The notes under the pieces: generated by a model
What the model saw: only the letters and a program-made list of their open reading frames with translations
Databases searched by the model: none
What the model was told of the DNA's origin: nothing
From: an uncultured Oscillospiraceae bacterium
GTDB lineage: Bacteria; Bacillota; Clostridia; Oscillospirales; Ruminococcaceae
Length of the DNA stretch: 64,000 nt
Direction: 5' to 3'
Assembly: GCA_949743955.1 (NCBI GenBank)
Contig: CATJVQ010000022.1
Span: 1-64,000 of the forward strand
Made by a program: the position numbers and the translations under genes
In this document: piece after piece, positions 37,720-46,497 of the stretch
Layout: each line of letters opens with the position of its first letter
Position numbering within the stretch: the stretch's first letter is position 1

Positions 37720-38673
37720 ATGAAAGCATGCGTCATAGCCGGAAAGGAAAAACTCCAAATTGTAGATTGCCCGGTCCCACAGATAGAGGACGACGAAGTA
37801 CTCATCCGTGTCGAACGCTGCGGAACCTGTTTTTCGGAATTCCCGCTGTGGAAGCAGGGGACTGAGCAGGGGAAACGGATAGGACATGAGCCGGTGGGCA
37901 TTGTGGAAAAGGTGGGCAGCCGCGTGAGCCGTTTTGTGCCCGGCGAGCGGGTGACAGGCATGTTCTATGAGGCGTTTGCAGAATACACCAAGGCTCCGGA
38001 ACGGAATGTGATCAAGGTTCCCGATTCGCTCAGTACCTGCGAGGGAATTGGCGAACCGCTTTCGTGCCTGATGAGCGGCGTTCAGCGCACGCCGCTTGAG
38101 ATGGGGGATACGCTCGCCGTGGTCGGTTGCGGGTTTATGGGGAACGGTTTTCTTCAGCTCATGAGGCTGCGCGGGGCGGGGAAAATCATCGGCATCGACC
38201 TGCGTCCGGAGGCGCTCGAAAATGCCCGGCGTTTTGGCGCGAATGAGACCTACCTTCCGCAGGAGGTCCCGGCGTGCTATCTTGTGGATACCTTTAACGA
38301 CCGGATTTTCCTTGACGGAGTCGATGTTGCAGCCGAGGTGAGCGGCACAGCCGAGGGATTGGCGCTGGCAGGGAAAATGCCGCGGGCGCACGGCACGCTG
38401 GACATTGTCGGCTACCACCAGAGCGGCGGGCTGCGGGAGGTGGATATGAAGATGTGGAACTGGAAGGCGATGACGGTCATCAATGCGCATGAACGCCGCG
38501 ACAGCCGCCATATCCAGTACATGGCCGCCGCCATGCGCCTGATTGAAGCTGGGCAGCTGGATATTGCCGGCATGTACACACATGAATATGCGCTTGACGA
38601 TATCAACCAAGCCTTCCGCGATATGGAGAACAAGCCGCACGGTTATATCAAGGGAAGCGTCCGTATCGGGTGA
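37720..38673 (+). CDS. medium-chain dehydrogenase, sorbitol/threonine-dehydrogenase-like
   Basis: A 317-residue NAD(P)-dependent alcohol dehydrogenase. Catalytic-zinc residues are seen at CGTCFSE and GHEPVG. The Rossmann motif is VVGCGFMGNG. The four-Cys structural-zinc lobe is missing: the chain runs directly from VTGMFYEAFAEYT. The start at 37720 follows GGAAGGAAGGA. It presumably oxidises a polyol or sugar feeding the neighbouring kinase. Downstream, alsK follows after 38 bp. Confidence 0.85.
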   Translation: MKACVIAGKEKLQIVDCPVPQIEDDEVLIRVERCGTCFSEFPLWKQGTEQGKRIGHEPVGIVEKVGSRVSRFVPGERVTGMFYEAFAEYTKAPERNVIKVPDSLSTCEGIGEPLSCLMSGVQRTPLEMGDTLAVVGCGFMGNGFLQLMRLRGAGKIIGIDLRPEALENARRFGANETYLPQEVPACYLVDTFNDRIFLDGVDVAAEVSGTAEGLALAGKMPRAHGTLDIVGYHQSGGLREVDMKMWNWKAMTVINAHERRDSRHIQYMAAAMRLIEAGQLDIAGMYTHEYALDDINQAFRDMENKPHGYIKGSVRIG

Positions 38674-38711
38674 CAAGCTTGCGGAAAGTAAATGCAGAGG
38701 AGTTGGGCGTG

Positions 38712-39608
38712 ATGGAGAAGATGATGGTCGGCATCGACCTGGGGGCGACAAATCTCCGCATCGGTTTGGTGGATGAAAGCTATCGTGTGGTGAAGTTCGA
38801 GCGTTCGCTTACCCGGGAGCTGGTCTGTGACGGGGACACGCTGCGCGCGCTGGGGGAATGCATCGAGCGGTTTCTGGATGGTCTTCCGGCGCCGGAAGCC
38901 GTGGTAATTGGTTTTCCCGCCGTCGTCAGTGGGGATCACAAGATGGTCCGCCAATCGCCCAACATCGCAGGGTTTGACAACATCAATTTCGCCGACGGCC
39001 TTTCCAGCCGCCTTAAGTGCCCCGTGATCATAGAGCGCGACTGCAACCTTCTCCTAGCGGGAGAAATCTATGCGCGCGGGATGGAGCAGGAAAGCGTATT
39101 GGGATTTTACATCGGCACGGGCTACGGCAACGCTCTCTTTTTAAACGGCCGCTTCTGGGAGGGGGCGGACGGAGCCGCGGGCGAAATCGGGCATATCCCG
39201 CTCTATGGGGTTCACGAACGCTGCGGCTGCGGCAATGAGGGATGTGTTGAAAGCATCGGCAGCGGCGCGCGGCTGGTGCGGCACGTTAAAGAAACCTATC
39301 CGGGGGAGGATGTGGCAAACGTCTTTACCGCGCACCCGGATGATCCGTTCCTTGATGCGTTTCTGGAGGTCCTGGCTATCCCCATTGCAACAGAGGTCAA
39401 TCTCCTCAATCCGGCCCATATTATTATTGGCGGCGGTGTTGCGGCGATGCAGGGATTCCCCAGAGAGAAGCTGGAAAAGAATGTACTGCATCATGTGCGC
39501 AGGCCTGTCCCGTTTGAAACGCTGCGCTTTCTCTATGCGGATGACAATCCGCAGGCGAGCGTTTTGGGTGCGGCATATTACGCACGGCGGTATATACACA
39601 GCGCATAA
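38712..39608 (+). CDS. alsK: D-allose kinase-like ROK-family sugar kinase
   Basis: A 298-residue ROK kinase expected to phosphorylate D-allose (or a close hexose) at C6. The ATP loop is VGIDLGATNLRIGL. The ROK zinc motif is HERCGCGNEGC within GHIPLYG...CVES. Segments GFPAVVSGD, LGFYIGTGYGNALFLNG and RRPVPFETLRFL track E. coli AlsK closely from memory. The pathway context (AlsE- and RpiB-like genes 10 kb on) supports it. ATG 38712 follows AGAGGAG; an upstream GTG at 38670 overlaps the dehydrogenase stop but lacks a site. Confidence 0.8.
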   Translation: MEKMMVGIDLGATNLRIGLVDESYRVVKFERSLTRELVCDGDTLRALGECIERFLDGLPAPEAVVIGFPAVVSGDHKMVRQSPNIAGFDNINFADGLSSRLKCPVIIERDCNLLLAGEIYARGMEQESVLGFYIGTGYGNALFLNGRFWEGADGAAGEIGHIPLYGVHERCGCGNEGCVESIGSGARLVRHVKETYPGEDVANVFTAHPDDPFLDAFLEVLAIPIATEVNLLNPAHIIIGGGVAAMQGFPREKLEKNVLHHVRRPVPFETLRFLYADDNPQASVLGAAYYARRYIHSA

Positions 39609-39611
39609 AGC

Positions 39612-39649
39612 GAAAAGGGCCTTCCGCCGCCCCAGCGGAAGGCCCTTTC
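39612..39649. terminator. bidirectional terminator between convergent units
   Basis: GAAAAGGGCCTTCCGC pairs with GCGGAAGGCCCTTTC around a short loop. It sits 3 bp after alsK and 17 bp after the end of the converging permease gene. Confidence 0.88.
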
Positions 39650-39666
39650 ATCCACACGAATCCGGG

Positions 39667-40530
39667 TTATCCTTTGACGGCTCCCGCCGACATGCCCTGA
39701 ATCAGGTATTTCTGTGCAACGAGCAGGAAGATGAGTGTCGGAATGGTTGCGATGCAGGAGGCGGCCATCAGTGCGGGCCAGTCGCTCGTGTACTGCAGCA
39801 CAAATTTCTGCAGCCCGATGGTCAGGGTGCCGATACTGTCGCTGCGCAGGAAGATACTCGCCAGCGTATATTCGCCCCACGCGTTGATGAATGTGAAAAT
39901 GCCCACCGTGGAGATGCCGGGCATCGAGATAGGCAGTACAACGCGCAGGAAGCCGGAAAACTGGTTGCATCCGTCGATCTGGGCGGCTTCCTCAATATCA
40001 ATGGGGATGGTGTCGAAGAAGCCCTTGGTCATCCAGATGGAGAAGGGTAGGTTAAGCGTTGTGTAGGCGAACATGACAGAATACAGGGTGTCGACCATGT
40101 TCAGGTTTTTGAAGATGACAAAGAGAGGGATCATCATCAGCGTGCCGGGGAACATCTGCAGCAGCAGGACAAAGACGCTGTAAAAATTGAAGACTACCCC
40201 GCGGAAGCGTGAAATAGCGTACCCCGCACAGACGGCGAACATGATACAGCAGACAGTGACCGTGACAGCGACAACCGCGCTGTTAAAGATGTTGTTGCCG
40301 AAGGTGGTCCCGGTCAGCACCTGGCCAAAGGAATCAAACTTCCACTCGGCAGGGAACAGCGCAGGCGAGCTGAGTGCTTCGCTGCGGCCCTTGAGGGCGG
40401 TGCCGAACATCGAGATGAAGGGTAAATCGACACAGAAGATGATGATAACGAGCGCGGCATAGGTCAGAATATCGAGCAGGATTTTTTTCCTGTTGGGTTT
40501 GGGATTCCAGGACGAAGCGTTTGCAGCCAT
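39667..40530 (-). CDS. sugar ABC transporter permease (MalG type), second importer
   Basis: A 287-residue permease, last gene of the rbsD operon. The N-terminus is basic, followed by six helices. The EAA loop reads EEAAQIDGCNQFSGFLRVVLP. It pairs with the permease gene just upstream (21-bp gap). No ATPase gene follows. Confidence 0.92.
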   Translation of the reverse strand: MAANASSWNPKPNRKKILLDILTYAALVIIIFCVDLPFISMFGTALKGRSEALSSPALFPAEWKFDSFGQVLTGTTFGNNIFNSAVVAVTVTVCCIMFAVCAGYAISRFRGVVFNFYSVFVLLLQMFPGTLMMIPLFVIFKNLNMVDTLYSVMFAYTTLNLPFSIWMTKGFFDTIPIDIEEAAQIDGCNQFSGFLRVVLPISMPGISTVGIFTFINAWGEYTLASIFLRSDSIGTLTIGLQKFVLQYTSDWPALMAASCIATIPTLIFLLVAQKYLIQGMSAGAVKG

Positions 40531-40551
40531 AGGCGTCTCCTCCTTTCTAAA

Positions 40552-41472
40552 TCAGGAATAGGTCTCCCTGTTTTTGAGCAGCTTCATGTACAGCATGGCC
40601 AGAATCATGAGCACGACAAGCATAATCGACGCAATGGCCGAGGCATAGCCGATGTTGCTGCGCAGAAATGCCGTGTAATAGGACAGAATGGGCAGAACAA
40701 ATGTTGCATCGACAGGGCCGCCGCGCGTGAGCAGATAGATGTTTTCAAAATTGTTGAAGGTCCAGATAAACATGAGCACGGTCGAAATCGTGGTCACAGG
40801 CTTGAGCATCGGCATGGTGATGTAATAGAAGCTGCGGAAAAAGCCGGCCCCGTCCATCTGGGCGGATTCATACAAGTCCTTTGAGATCCCCTGCAGACCG
40901 GCCAGGAGAGTAATCATCATAAACGGGAACGATTTCCATGCGCCGGTGAAAATGACTGTCACACGGGCGGTGGTTGCCTCGGCAAGGAACAGGATGGGTT
41001 TCCCGATGAGTCCCATGCCGGTGAGCGTGCGGTTGATAAACCCGAGCTGGTCGTTGAGCAGCCACATCCAGTTTGTGGCTGCGACGACGGACGGGATCAC
41101 CCACGGGATCAGGATGAGCATGCGGAAGATGCCGCGTCCTTTGATTTCGCGGTTGAGCAGCAGGGCGAAGCACAGGCCCATGATATAGGAAATGAGAACG
41201 ACAAAGAAGGCGTAAATAAATGAATAGGCCAGTGTGCTGTAAAACTCCGAATCCTTGGTTAATATTTCGATAAAGTTTCCGGCGCCTACAAAGCGCCGCT
41301 TTTTAGGCCGCATAAGGTTATAGTCGAACATGCTCAGATAGATGCCGTTGAGCAGCGGATAGAGGCTGATCAGCGAAATTAAAAGCGTTGCAGGCACGAG
41401 CATGGCGTAGCCCAGGCGGTTGTTCTTGAGCTTTTTCCCTTTTCGGGCAGGCTTGGAAGAGGACATAGCCAC
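40552..41472 (-). CDS. sugar ABC transporter permease (MalF type), second importer
   Basis: A ~306-residue permease with a Lys-rich start (SSSKPARKGKKLKNN) and six helices. The EAA loop is YESAQMDGAGFFRSFYYITMP. The start is judged to be GTG 41472, seven bases after GGGGGTG; ATG 41466 is an alternative. A hairpin lies between it and the binding-protein gene. Confidence 0.9.
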   Translation of the reverse strand: MAMSSSKPARKGKKLKNNRLGYAMLVPATLLISLISLYPLLNGIYLSMFDYNLMRPKKRRFVGAGNFIEILTKDSEFYSTLAYSFIYAFFVVLISYIMGLCFALLLNREIKGRGIFRMLILIPWVIPSVVAATNWMWLLNDQLGFINRTLTGMGLIGKPILFLAEATTARVTVIFTGAWKSFPFMMITLLAGLQGISKDLYESAQMDGAGFFRSFYYITMPMLKPVTTISTVLMFIWTFNNFENIYLLTRGGPVDATFVLPILSYYTAFLRSNIGYASAIASIMLVVLMILAMLYMKLLKNRETYS

Positions 41473-41518
41473 AGAATTGCACCCCCGTTTCGGAAATGAT
41501 GACATTTTGAATAGACGG

Positions 41519-41550
41519 GATGCCCGGCACTCCGGGAGAGGCCGGGCATC
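41519..41550 (-). promoter_or_regulatory. intercistronic hairpin between binding protein and permease
   Basis: GATGCCCGGC / GCCGGGCATC with a 12-base loop, not followed by a T-run. Placed right after the binding-protein stop, it can stabilise that message or weaken readthrough, giving more binding protein than permease, as known for malE-malF. Confidence 0.7.
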
Positions 41551-41565
41551 CGCTGGAATCAAAGG

Positions 41566-42972
41566 TTATTCGGCGTAGTCGGCCAGCGCTTTGGCAATCT
41601 GGTCGTGCGCTGTCTGTGCGATGGCGGCATAATCCCGGTTGCCGGTGATAACGGCTTGGAGGGCCTTGCCGTAATAATCCTCGCCCTCAATCTGAGAGAA
41701 GGCCGGATAGGCGGCGGGAGCCGGATAGCAGGTCGGAACGGAATTCGGGATGATGAGCTCTGCAAACTGCTTCTGATACCAGATGTTCTGGAAGTATTCG
41801 TTTGAGGAATTGGAACTGACAGAGGGAACCTGGCTGCATCCGCCCTCGGTCCAGAGGGGCAGCTCATTTTCAATCCAGAACTTGATGAACGAACGGCAGG
41901 CGTCGGGCGATTCGGTCTGGGTGTAGGCCATAATCGAGTTCATCCAGATATAGTTGCGGGCTGAGCTGCCGCTCGGGCCCTTCATGACGGGCATGATGGC
42001 GGAAACCTTCTCCACATCGGGATAATCCTTCAGCCCGGCGGGAGGACCGTTGAACCAGATGGCGGCGGTGCCGGAATAATACATCTTTTCAGCGTCGGAG
42101 CCCTTATAGCTGGCGGTGCCTTCGGAAATATAGCCGTTGTCATACAGCTTGCCGAAGAGTTCGAGCGTTTCAATGACACGCGAGTTGGTGAAATCGGCCT
42201 GGGTGTTTTCATCGGTGAGGCCGGTGTCGTTCTGCACGAGGAAGTTGAGGATCGTCTGGCCGCCCATCTGATCGCCGCCGCCGAAGACGAAGGGAACCAC
42301 GTCGGGCAGAGCGGCTTTGAGCTTCGCGCAGCAGTCGAGGAATTCGTCCCAGGTGGTGGGAGGATTGGCGATGCCGGCCTGCTCAAAGTAGTCGGTGCGG
42401 TAGACAAATCCGCGCGGGTCGATGGCCCACGGAATGCCGGTGAGGATGCCGTCATACGTCATGGTCTGCAGGCCGCCGGGCGGCAGCTCGCTTGGAACGG
42501 AGCTCCCTTCCGCATTCCACTGATCTACAATCGGCTGCAAATCGAGGATTTCGCCCATGACCGCATACTGAATGGGCTGGCCGGAAGCGCCGGTGCTCGT
42601 GTCGGGCGCTGCGCCGGAGGTGATGGCGGTCAGGAAGGTCTGATAGAAATTGTCCCACGGGGTCATCTGTAATTCAACAAAGATGTTCTGATCGTTTTCC
42701 GCATTAAAGCGGTCCACAATGGAGGCGGCTGCGTCGCCGTAAGTGGCGGCCGGTCCGTTGACCATTTCCCAGTGGGTGATTTTGGTCGCGCCTGCGGGCG
42801 CTGCCTGTGATTCTTCCGGAGCGGGACTGTCCGCTGCAGGGCTAGGGTTGGAGCTTTCCGGTGCGGCGGGAGCGGGATCGGGTGTCGAAGCGGACGATCC
42901 GCCGCCTGCACATGCGCCCAGCTGTGCGGCGGCCAGAAGAACCGCCAGCAGAGTTGCAAACCGCTTTTTCAT
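41566..42972 (-). CDS. sugar ABC transporter substrate-binding lipoprotein, second importer
   Basis: A 468-residue lipoprotein. The signal peptide ends in LGAC (Cys21). A Ser/Ala/Pro/Glu linker of ~45 residues follows, then a CUT1-type binding fold (ITHWEMVNGPAATYGDAAAS ... WFNGPPAGLKDYPDVEKVS). It captures the sugar for the two following permeases. Its operon also holds rbsD and an isomerase, so a pentose or rare hexose is likely. Confidence 0.92.
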   Translation of the reverse strand: MKKRFATLLAVLLAAAQLGACAGGGSSASTPDPAPAAPESSNPSPAADSPAPEESQAAPAGATKITHWEMVNGPAATYGDAAASIVDRFNAENDQNIFVELQMTPWDNFYQTFLTAITSGAAPDTSTGASGQPIQYAVMGEILDLQPIVDQWNAEGSSVPSELPPGGLQTMTYDGILTGIPWAIDPRGFVYRTDYFEQAGIANPPTTWDEFLDCCAKLKAALPDVVPFVFGGGDQMGGQTILNFLVQNDTGLTDENTQADFTNSRVIETLELFGKLYDNGYISEGTASYKGSDAEKMYYSGTAAIWFNGPPAGLKDYPDVEKVSAIMPVMKGPSGSSARNYIWMNSIMAYTQTESPDACRSFIKFWIENELPLWTEGGCSQVPSVSSNSSNEYFQNIWYQKQFAELIIPNSVPTCYPAPAAYPAFSQIEGEDYYGKALQAVITGNRDYAAIAQTAHDQIAKALADYAE

Positions 42973-43038
42973 TTGAAGTCCTCCTTCTTTCTGTTTGTGA
43001 CGTTTTATTCAAGCCCTTCGGCTTTGAAACGGATTCGA

Positions 43039-43857
43039 TTACAGATGTAGAGCGTTGTGCAGATATTCGCGGGAGACAAGGGCGGATTTATAGTTGCACA
43101 CCGGCTGTTTATCCAGCTCGACGCACAGCACCCCGTCATACCCCGCCTCGCGGAGCACCTTATAGATGCCTTTGAAATCGACAGTGCCCAGCCCCAGCGG
43201 AAGAAAACGGTTCATGGGCCATTCCGGGCTCACGGACGTATCCGGGTCGACGTCCTTAAGGTGGACATATCCAAGGCGGGGGGCAAATTTGCGGAATGCC
43301 TGCACGGCGTCCATACCGGCCAGGGTGGTGTGTGCGGTGTCCAAGCACAGTGTGACAAGGCCGGGATCGGTGTTTTCCATCAGAAGATCAATTTCATTCT
43401 CGCGGAAAACCGGTGTATTGGCGTGCGGGTGGAAGCAGGCGACCATCCCGTTTTCCTTGCACAGGCGCCCGATACGGTTGCAGCGCGCGGCATAGTCGAG
43501 GATTTTTTCCGGGTCGGTGGGCCGATCGTTGGGAGCATCGCTCCACATTACGCCCTGCAGATTCAGGTAGGTGGCGCCTGTGCGCTTCATGAAATCGACA
43601 TAGCCCAAGGCGCTCTGGTAATCGGCTTCGCCGTCCTCGGTGAAATGCTCATACAGATTGACCAGCTCCAGACGATACTTTTGGAGCAGAGCGTTGACCT
43701 CGTCGGCATTGTTGTCGAAGTAGCGGGTGATAAAGGCGAAATTTTCGACCGCCTCGTATCCTATGTCGGAGACCTCTTTGAGGAACTGCTCAAATTCCCA
43801 CTTATAGTTGTCTTTGTGGTTAATCAGCCATGTCCAGCCGGTGTAGGCAACTTTCAT
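43039..43857 (-). CDS. sugar phosphate isomerase/epimerase (IolE-like TIM barrel)
   Basis: A 272-residue xylose-isomerase-like TIM-barrel protein. Metal-ligand candidates lie in VACFHPHANT, LCLDTAHT and VHLKDVDP, with a final Glu in VLCVELDKQ. The family interconverts ketoses or dehydrates inosose. The start at 43857 follows AGAAAGGA by ten bases. In this operon it probably acts on the imported sugar before phosphorylation. Confidence 0.85.
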   Translation of the reverse strand: MKVAYTGWTWLINHKDNYKWEFEQFLKEVSDIGYEAVENFAFITRYFDNNADEVNALLQKYRLELVNLYEHFTEDGEADYQSALGYVDFMKRTGATYLNLQGVMWSDAPNDRPTDPEKILDYAARCNRIGRLCKENGMVACFHPHANTPVFRENEIDLLMENTDPGLVTLCLDTAHTTLAGMDAVQAFRKFAPRLGYVHLKDVDPDTSVSPEWPMNRFLPLGLGTVDFKGIYKVLREAGYDGVLCVELDKQPVCNYKSALVSREYLHNALHL

Positions 43858-43895
43858 GCGCGGACCATCCTTTCTGTTTATCAATGTTCGTATCT

Positions 43896-44747
43896 TTACT
43901 GCAGGGCGGTCTGTTCCACAGCGGGACTGCTGCGCTTGTTGACATCCGGCAGGCGGTGTTCGAGCGCGGCGCGGGAGATTTCGATGTCCTCCATCGCCTC
44001 CAGCTCGTTAAAGCAGCCGACAGTCACCATGTCCTGCTCCCGCAGTACGTTCCAGTTAAAGGTCAGGCCGACATAGGGCGTTGTGCGCCCCGCGCCCATG
44101 GGCTTGATGGTCATGACCGGATGCTTGGCCCCATGAATCAGGCGGATGACCGATTCGATTTCGACCTGCATCATAAAACCGACACAGTTAAAAATCTGCA
44201 CATAGGTTTCCACATCGTATTCATTCTCGTCGCAGTAGGTGACCAGTTCGGGCATATGTGCCGTGACGCCTGGGTGCATCCCTGATTCGCGGATCATGGA
44301 CAGATAATCGGGCAGGCGGTCCATTGTGCCCTTGTTTTTGTTGACGAGCTGCTCGGCGCACCAGTGATGGACAAGGCAGAAGGTACTGCCCAGCCGGGCG
44401 CTGTTTTCAATGACCGCCTGCGCTTCTGCACGCGCCTGGGCGGTGTCGTCGACATTGAAGATGGGCGTATCAATGATCAGAAGCCGGCGGCCCAGCCGCT
44501 CCTGTACATGGAGCATGGCTCTGCTGGCTAAGGGGCTGGTAGAAATCGGGCCCATGATAGCGTCGATGCCGTTGTCCATAAAAGTGCGGACAATAGGAAG
44601 AAAATCTTCCTCAGAGGCGAACGCCCGGGTGATTGTGTGATCGGCAGCCGGACCTGTGTGGCTGTAGCCGAACATCCAGTTAGTACCAATCAGCATACGC
44701 GGCAGAGACAAACCGCCGACGATTGTGCGGGGAAAAAGCTCTTTCAT
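43896..44747 (-). CDS. uncharacterised conserved protein, probable TIM barrel
   Basis: A 283-residue cytoplasmic protein I cannot assign to a named family. Visible features are LPRMLIGTNWMFGYSHTGP near the start, alternating strand/helix segments consistent with a barrel, MTIKPMGAGRTTPYVGLTF near residue 210 and a C-terminal VTVGCFNELEAMEDIEIS block that recalls aldo-keto-reductase-like tails. It lies between rbsD (35 bp) and the isomerase (38 bp), so a role in processing the same sugar is likely. Confidence 0.6.
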   Translation of the reverse strand: MKELFPRTIVGGLSLPRMLIGTNWMFGYSHTGPAADHTITRAFASEEDFLPIVRTFMDNGIDAIMGPISTSPLASRAMLHVQERLGRRLLIIDTPIFNVDDTAQARAEAQAVIENSARLGSTFCLVHHWCAEQLVNKNKGTMDRLPDYLSMIRESGMHPGVTAHMPELVTYCDENEYDVETYVQIFNCVGFMMQVEIESVIRLIHGAKHPVMTIKPMGAGRTTPYVGLTFNWNVLREQDMVTVGCFNELEAMEDIEISRAALEHRLPDVNKRSSPAVEQTALQ

Positions 44748-44782
44748 CTTGAGGACTCCTTTCTGCCTGTACTTTCCGTACT

Positions 44783-45178
44783 TTAGAAATTGACGCCCGC
44801 CACCAGGATAATATTGGCAAAAGAGGTGGTTTCACCGGTGCGGATAAGGGTCTTAGCACGGCCGGTGCGAACCTTGAATTCTTCGTGAGGAACCATGACA
44901 CAGGGCAAATCGCCGAGAAGATCCCGAGTCTGTCCGTAAAGCGTGCCGCTGCAGGTTTCCATCTCACTGGCCAGAATGCAGCTTTCTACCACCAGTTCGT
45001 CGAGAACAGCCTTGAGCACATCGAGCAGAGAGGGGACGCCGCATACCAGAGAGAGATCAATGACCTCAATGCCGTCGGGAATAGGGAGTCCGGGATCCGC
45101 GATGACAAGACTATCCGTATGTCCGATTCTGGCAATAGCAGCACTGAGGGCAGGATTGAGGATTCCGTTTTTTTTCAT
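44783..45178 (-). CDS. rbsD: D-ribose pyranase RbsD
   Basis: A 131-residue decamer-forming mutarotase that converts beta-pyranose to furanose forms of ribose (and some hexoses). Typical segments: MKKNGILNPALSAAIARIGH with the active His, VIADPGLPIPDG and FANIILVAGVNF at the C-terminus. It is first in its operon. RbsD normally travels with a CUT2 (RbsABC) importer; here it is with a CUT1 system. Confidence 0.93.
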   Translation of the reverse strand: MKKNGILNPALSAAIARIGHTDSLVIADPGLPIPDGIEVIDLSLVCGVPSLLDVLKAVLDELVVESCILASEMETCSGTLYGQTRDLLGDLPCVMVPHEEFKVRTGRAKTLIRTGETTSFANIILVAGVNF

Positions 45179-45276
45179 ATTATTTTAACTCCGTCCAGAT
45201 TTTCGTGCGTAAATTTACAAAAATGAAGCTTGCTAAATCGTTTTGAAAGCCGCTGCGGTTTCTGGCTACAATCCCT

Positions 45277-45305
45277 ATTCTATAGAGGAAACAATGTTTC
45301 GTAAA
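45277..45305 (-). promoter_or_regulatory. rbsD operon promoter
   Basis: On the minus strand TTTACG (45300-45305), a 17-bp spacer and TAGAAT (45277-45282), ~95 bp before rbsD. The spacer is almost filled by the 13-bp palindrome at 45288-45300. Confidence 0.55.
45288..45300. promoter_or_regulatory. 13-bp palindrome, candidate LacI operator
   Basis: GAAACA-A-TGTTTC is a perfect palindrome with a one-base centre between the divergent rbsD and lacI promoters. The 12-bp word CTTTACGAAACA that includes one half recurs in front of the second dehydrogenase gene (47441-47452). Confidence 0.6.
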
Positions 45306-45378
45306 GTGCAGAATTACACTAGAAAAGAAATGATTTTTGTGCAATTAAAATATAAAATTCAAAAAAAACAATGGATTA

Positions 45379-45407
45379 TTGACAATCACCAGGGACTATA
45401 TTATAGT
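45379..45407 (+). promoter_or_regulatory. promoter of lacI-rbsK-dehydrogenase-alsE-rpiB unit
   Basis: TTGACA (45379-45384), 17-bp spacer, TATAGT (45402-45407), ~57 bp before the GTG start of the regulator. Confidence 0.8.
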
Positions 45408-45463
45408 TAAGTAGAACGTTTTAGCACCGGCAAATAGAGAAAATGGAGGGTGGGGGAGCATAC

Positions 45464-46492
45464 GTGAGAGTCACCATCAAGGATATTGCCAGAGAGGCGG
45501 GGCTGTCGACCTCGACGGTTTCTCTCGCGCTGAACAAGAAGTCGCACCGCCTGAGTGAACAGACGCGCCGGCGGGTGCTTGAAGCGGCCGACAGGCTGCA
45601 TTACCGCCCCAATCAGCTCGCCGTTGGGCTGATTACAAAGCGGACCAATACGATTGGACTAATTATTCCGGATGTCTCCAATGTCTTTTTCTCTGAGCTG
45701 TCCAAAGGAATAGAGGAGCGGTGCCAGGAGCACGGGTATAACGTTCTGCTCTGTACGAGCAGCGACAATCCGAAGAAGGATGTCGACTATCTCAACGTCA
45801 TGCTTGATCGCGGGGTGGACGGCGTGCTGCTCGCGATGTCGGCGACAGCGTCTCCCTCTGTCGCGGTGGAATGCTGTGAAATTGCCGCACATGCGGAGAC
45901 GCCCCTGGTGCTGCTGGATCGTTCTGTCGGGGATCGGTCGGTGGCCAGTGTGTGTATTCATCACGAACTCGGGGGGTATCTGGCCACCCGCCATCTGCTT
46001 GAGCTGGGGCACCGCCGGATCGGCTGCATTACAGGGCCGATGGCCTCCCATTCGGCCAAGCAGCGTTTTTACGGCTATATCCGCGCGCTGCAGGAGTATT
46101 CGGTCGCGTTTGATCCCGCCCTAGTCATGGAGGGGGACTATCACATGTTTTCCGGGCTGAATCTGGCGCAGCCCATGCTCCGCACAGGCGTCACGGCGAT
46201 CTTTGCGGCAAATGATATGATGGCTTATGGCGTTTATAAATATGCGGTGACCCATGGGCTGCACGTACCGAAGGATCTCTCGCTGGTTGGTTTTGACAAC
46301 CTGTTTTTTTCCGAGCTGATGGAGGTGCCGCTGACCTCGGTTGATCAGCCGGCCTGCGAAATGGGGGCGTGTGCCGTATCCAGGCTGCTGGAGCTTATCG
46401 AAAACAGGGAGAGCGGAAATGAGGAGACCCTCTTTACACCGGAACTGATCGTTCGCAAAAGCACCTGCCCGTTACCTATGGAGAAAGGATGA
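45464..46492 (+). CDS. LacI-family regulator of the ribose/allose regulon
   Basis: A 342-residue repressor-type protein: N-terminal helix-turn-helix (TIKDIAREAGLSTSTVSLAL), hinge (YRPNQLAVGLI), sugar-sensor domain (TIGLIIPDVSNVFFSELSKG ... AANDMMAYGVYKYA). GTG 45464 is the likely start because GGGGGAG lies five bases upstream; the earlier ATG (45443) has none. It heads the right-hand operon, so it is autoregulated with its targets. Confidence 0.93.
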   Translation: MRVTIKDIAREAGLSTSTVSLALNKKSHRLSEQTRRRVLEAADRLHYRPNQLAVGLITKRTNTIGLIIPDVSNVFFSELSKGIEERCQEHGYNVLLCTSSDNPKKDVDYLNVMLDRGVDGVLLAMSATASPSVAVECCEIAAHAETPLVLLDRSVGDRSVASVCIHHELGGYLATRHLLELGHRRIGCITGPMASHSAKQRFYGYIRALQEYSVAFDPALVMEGDYHMFSGLNLAQPMLRTGVTAIFAANDMMAYGVYKYAVTHGLHVPKDLSLVGFDNLFFSELMEVPLTSVDQPACEMGACAVSRLLELIENRESGNEETLFTPELIVRKSTCPLPMEKG

Positions 46493-46497
46493 GCCAT

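Noticed and set aside
45408-45425. GTAGAACGTTTTAG as a CcpA cre site
   Set aside because: It has the central CG but too many mismatches in both arms compared with the cre consensus.
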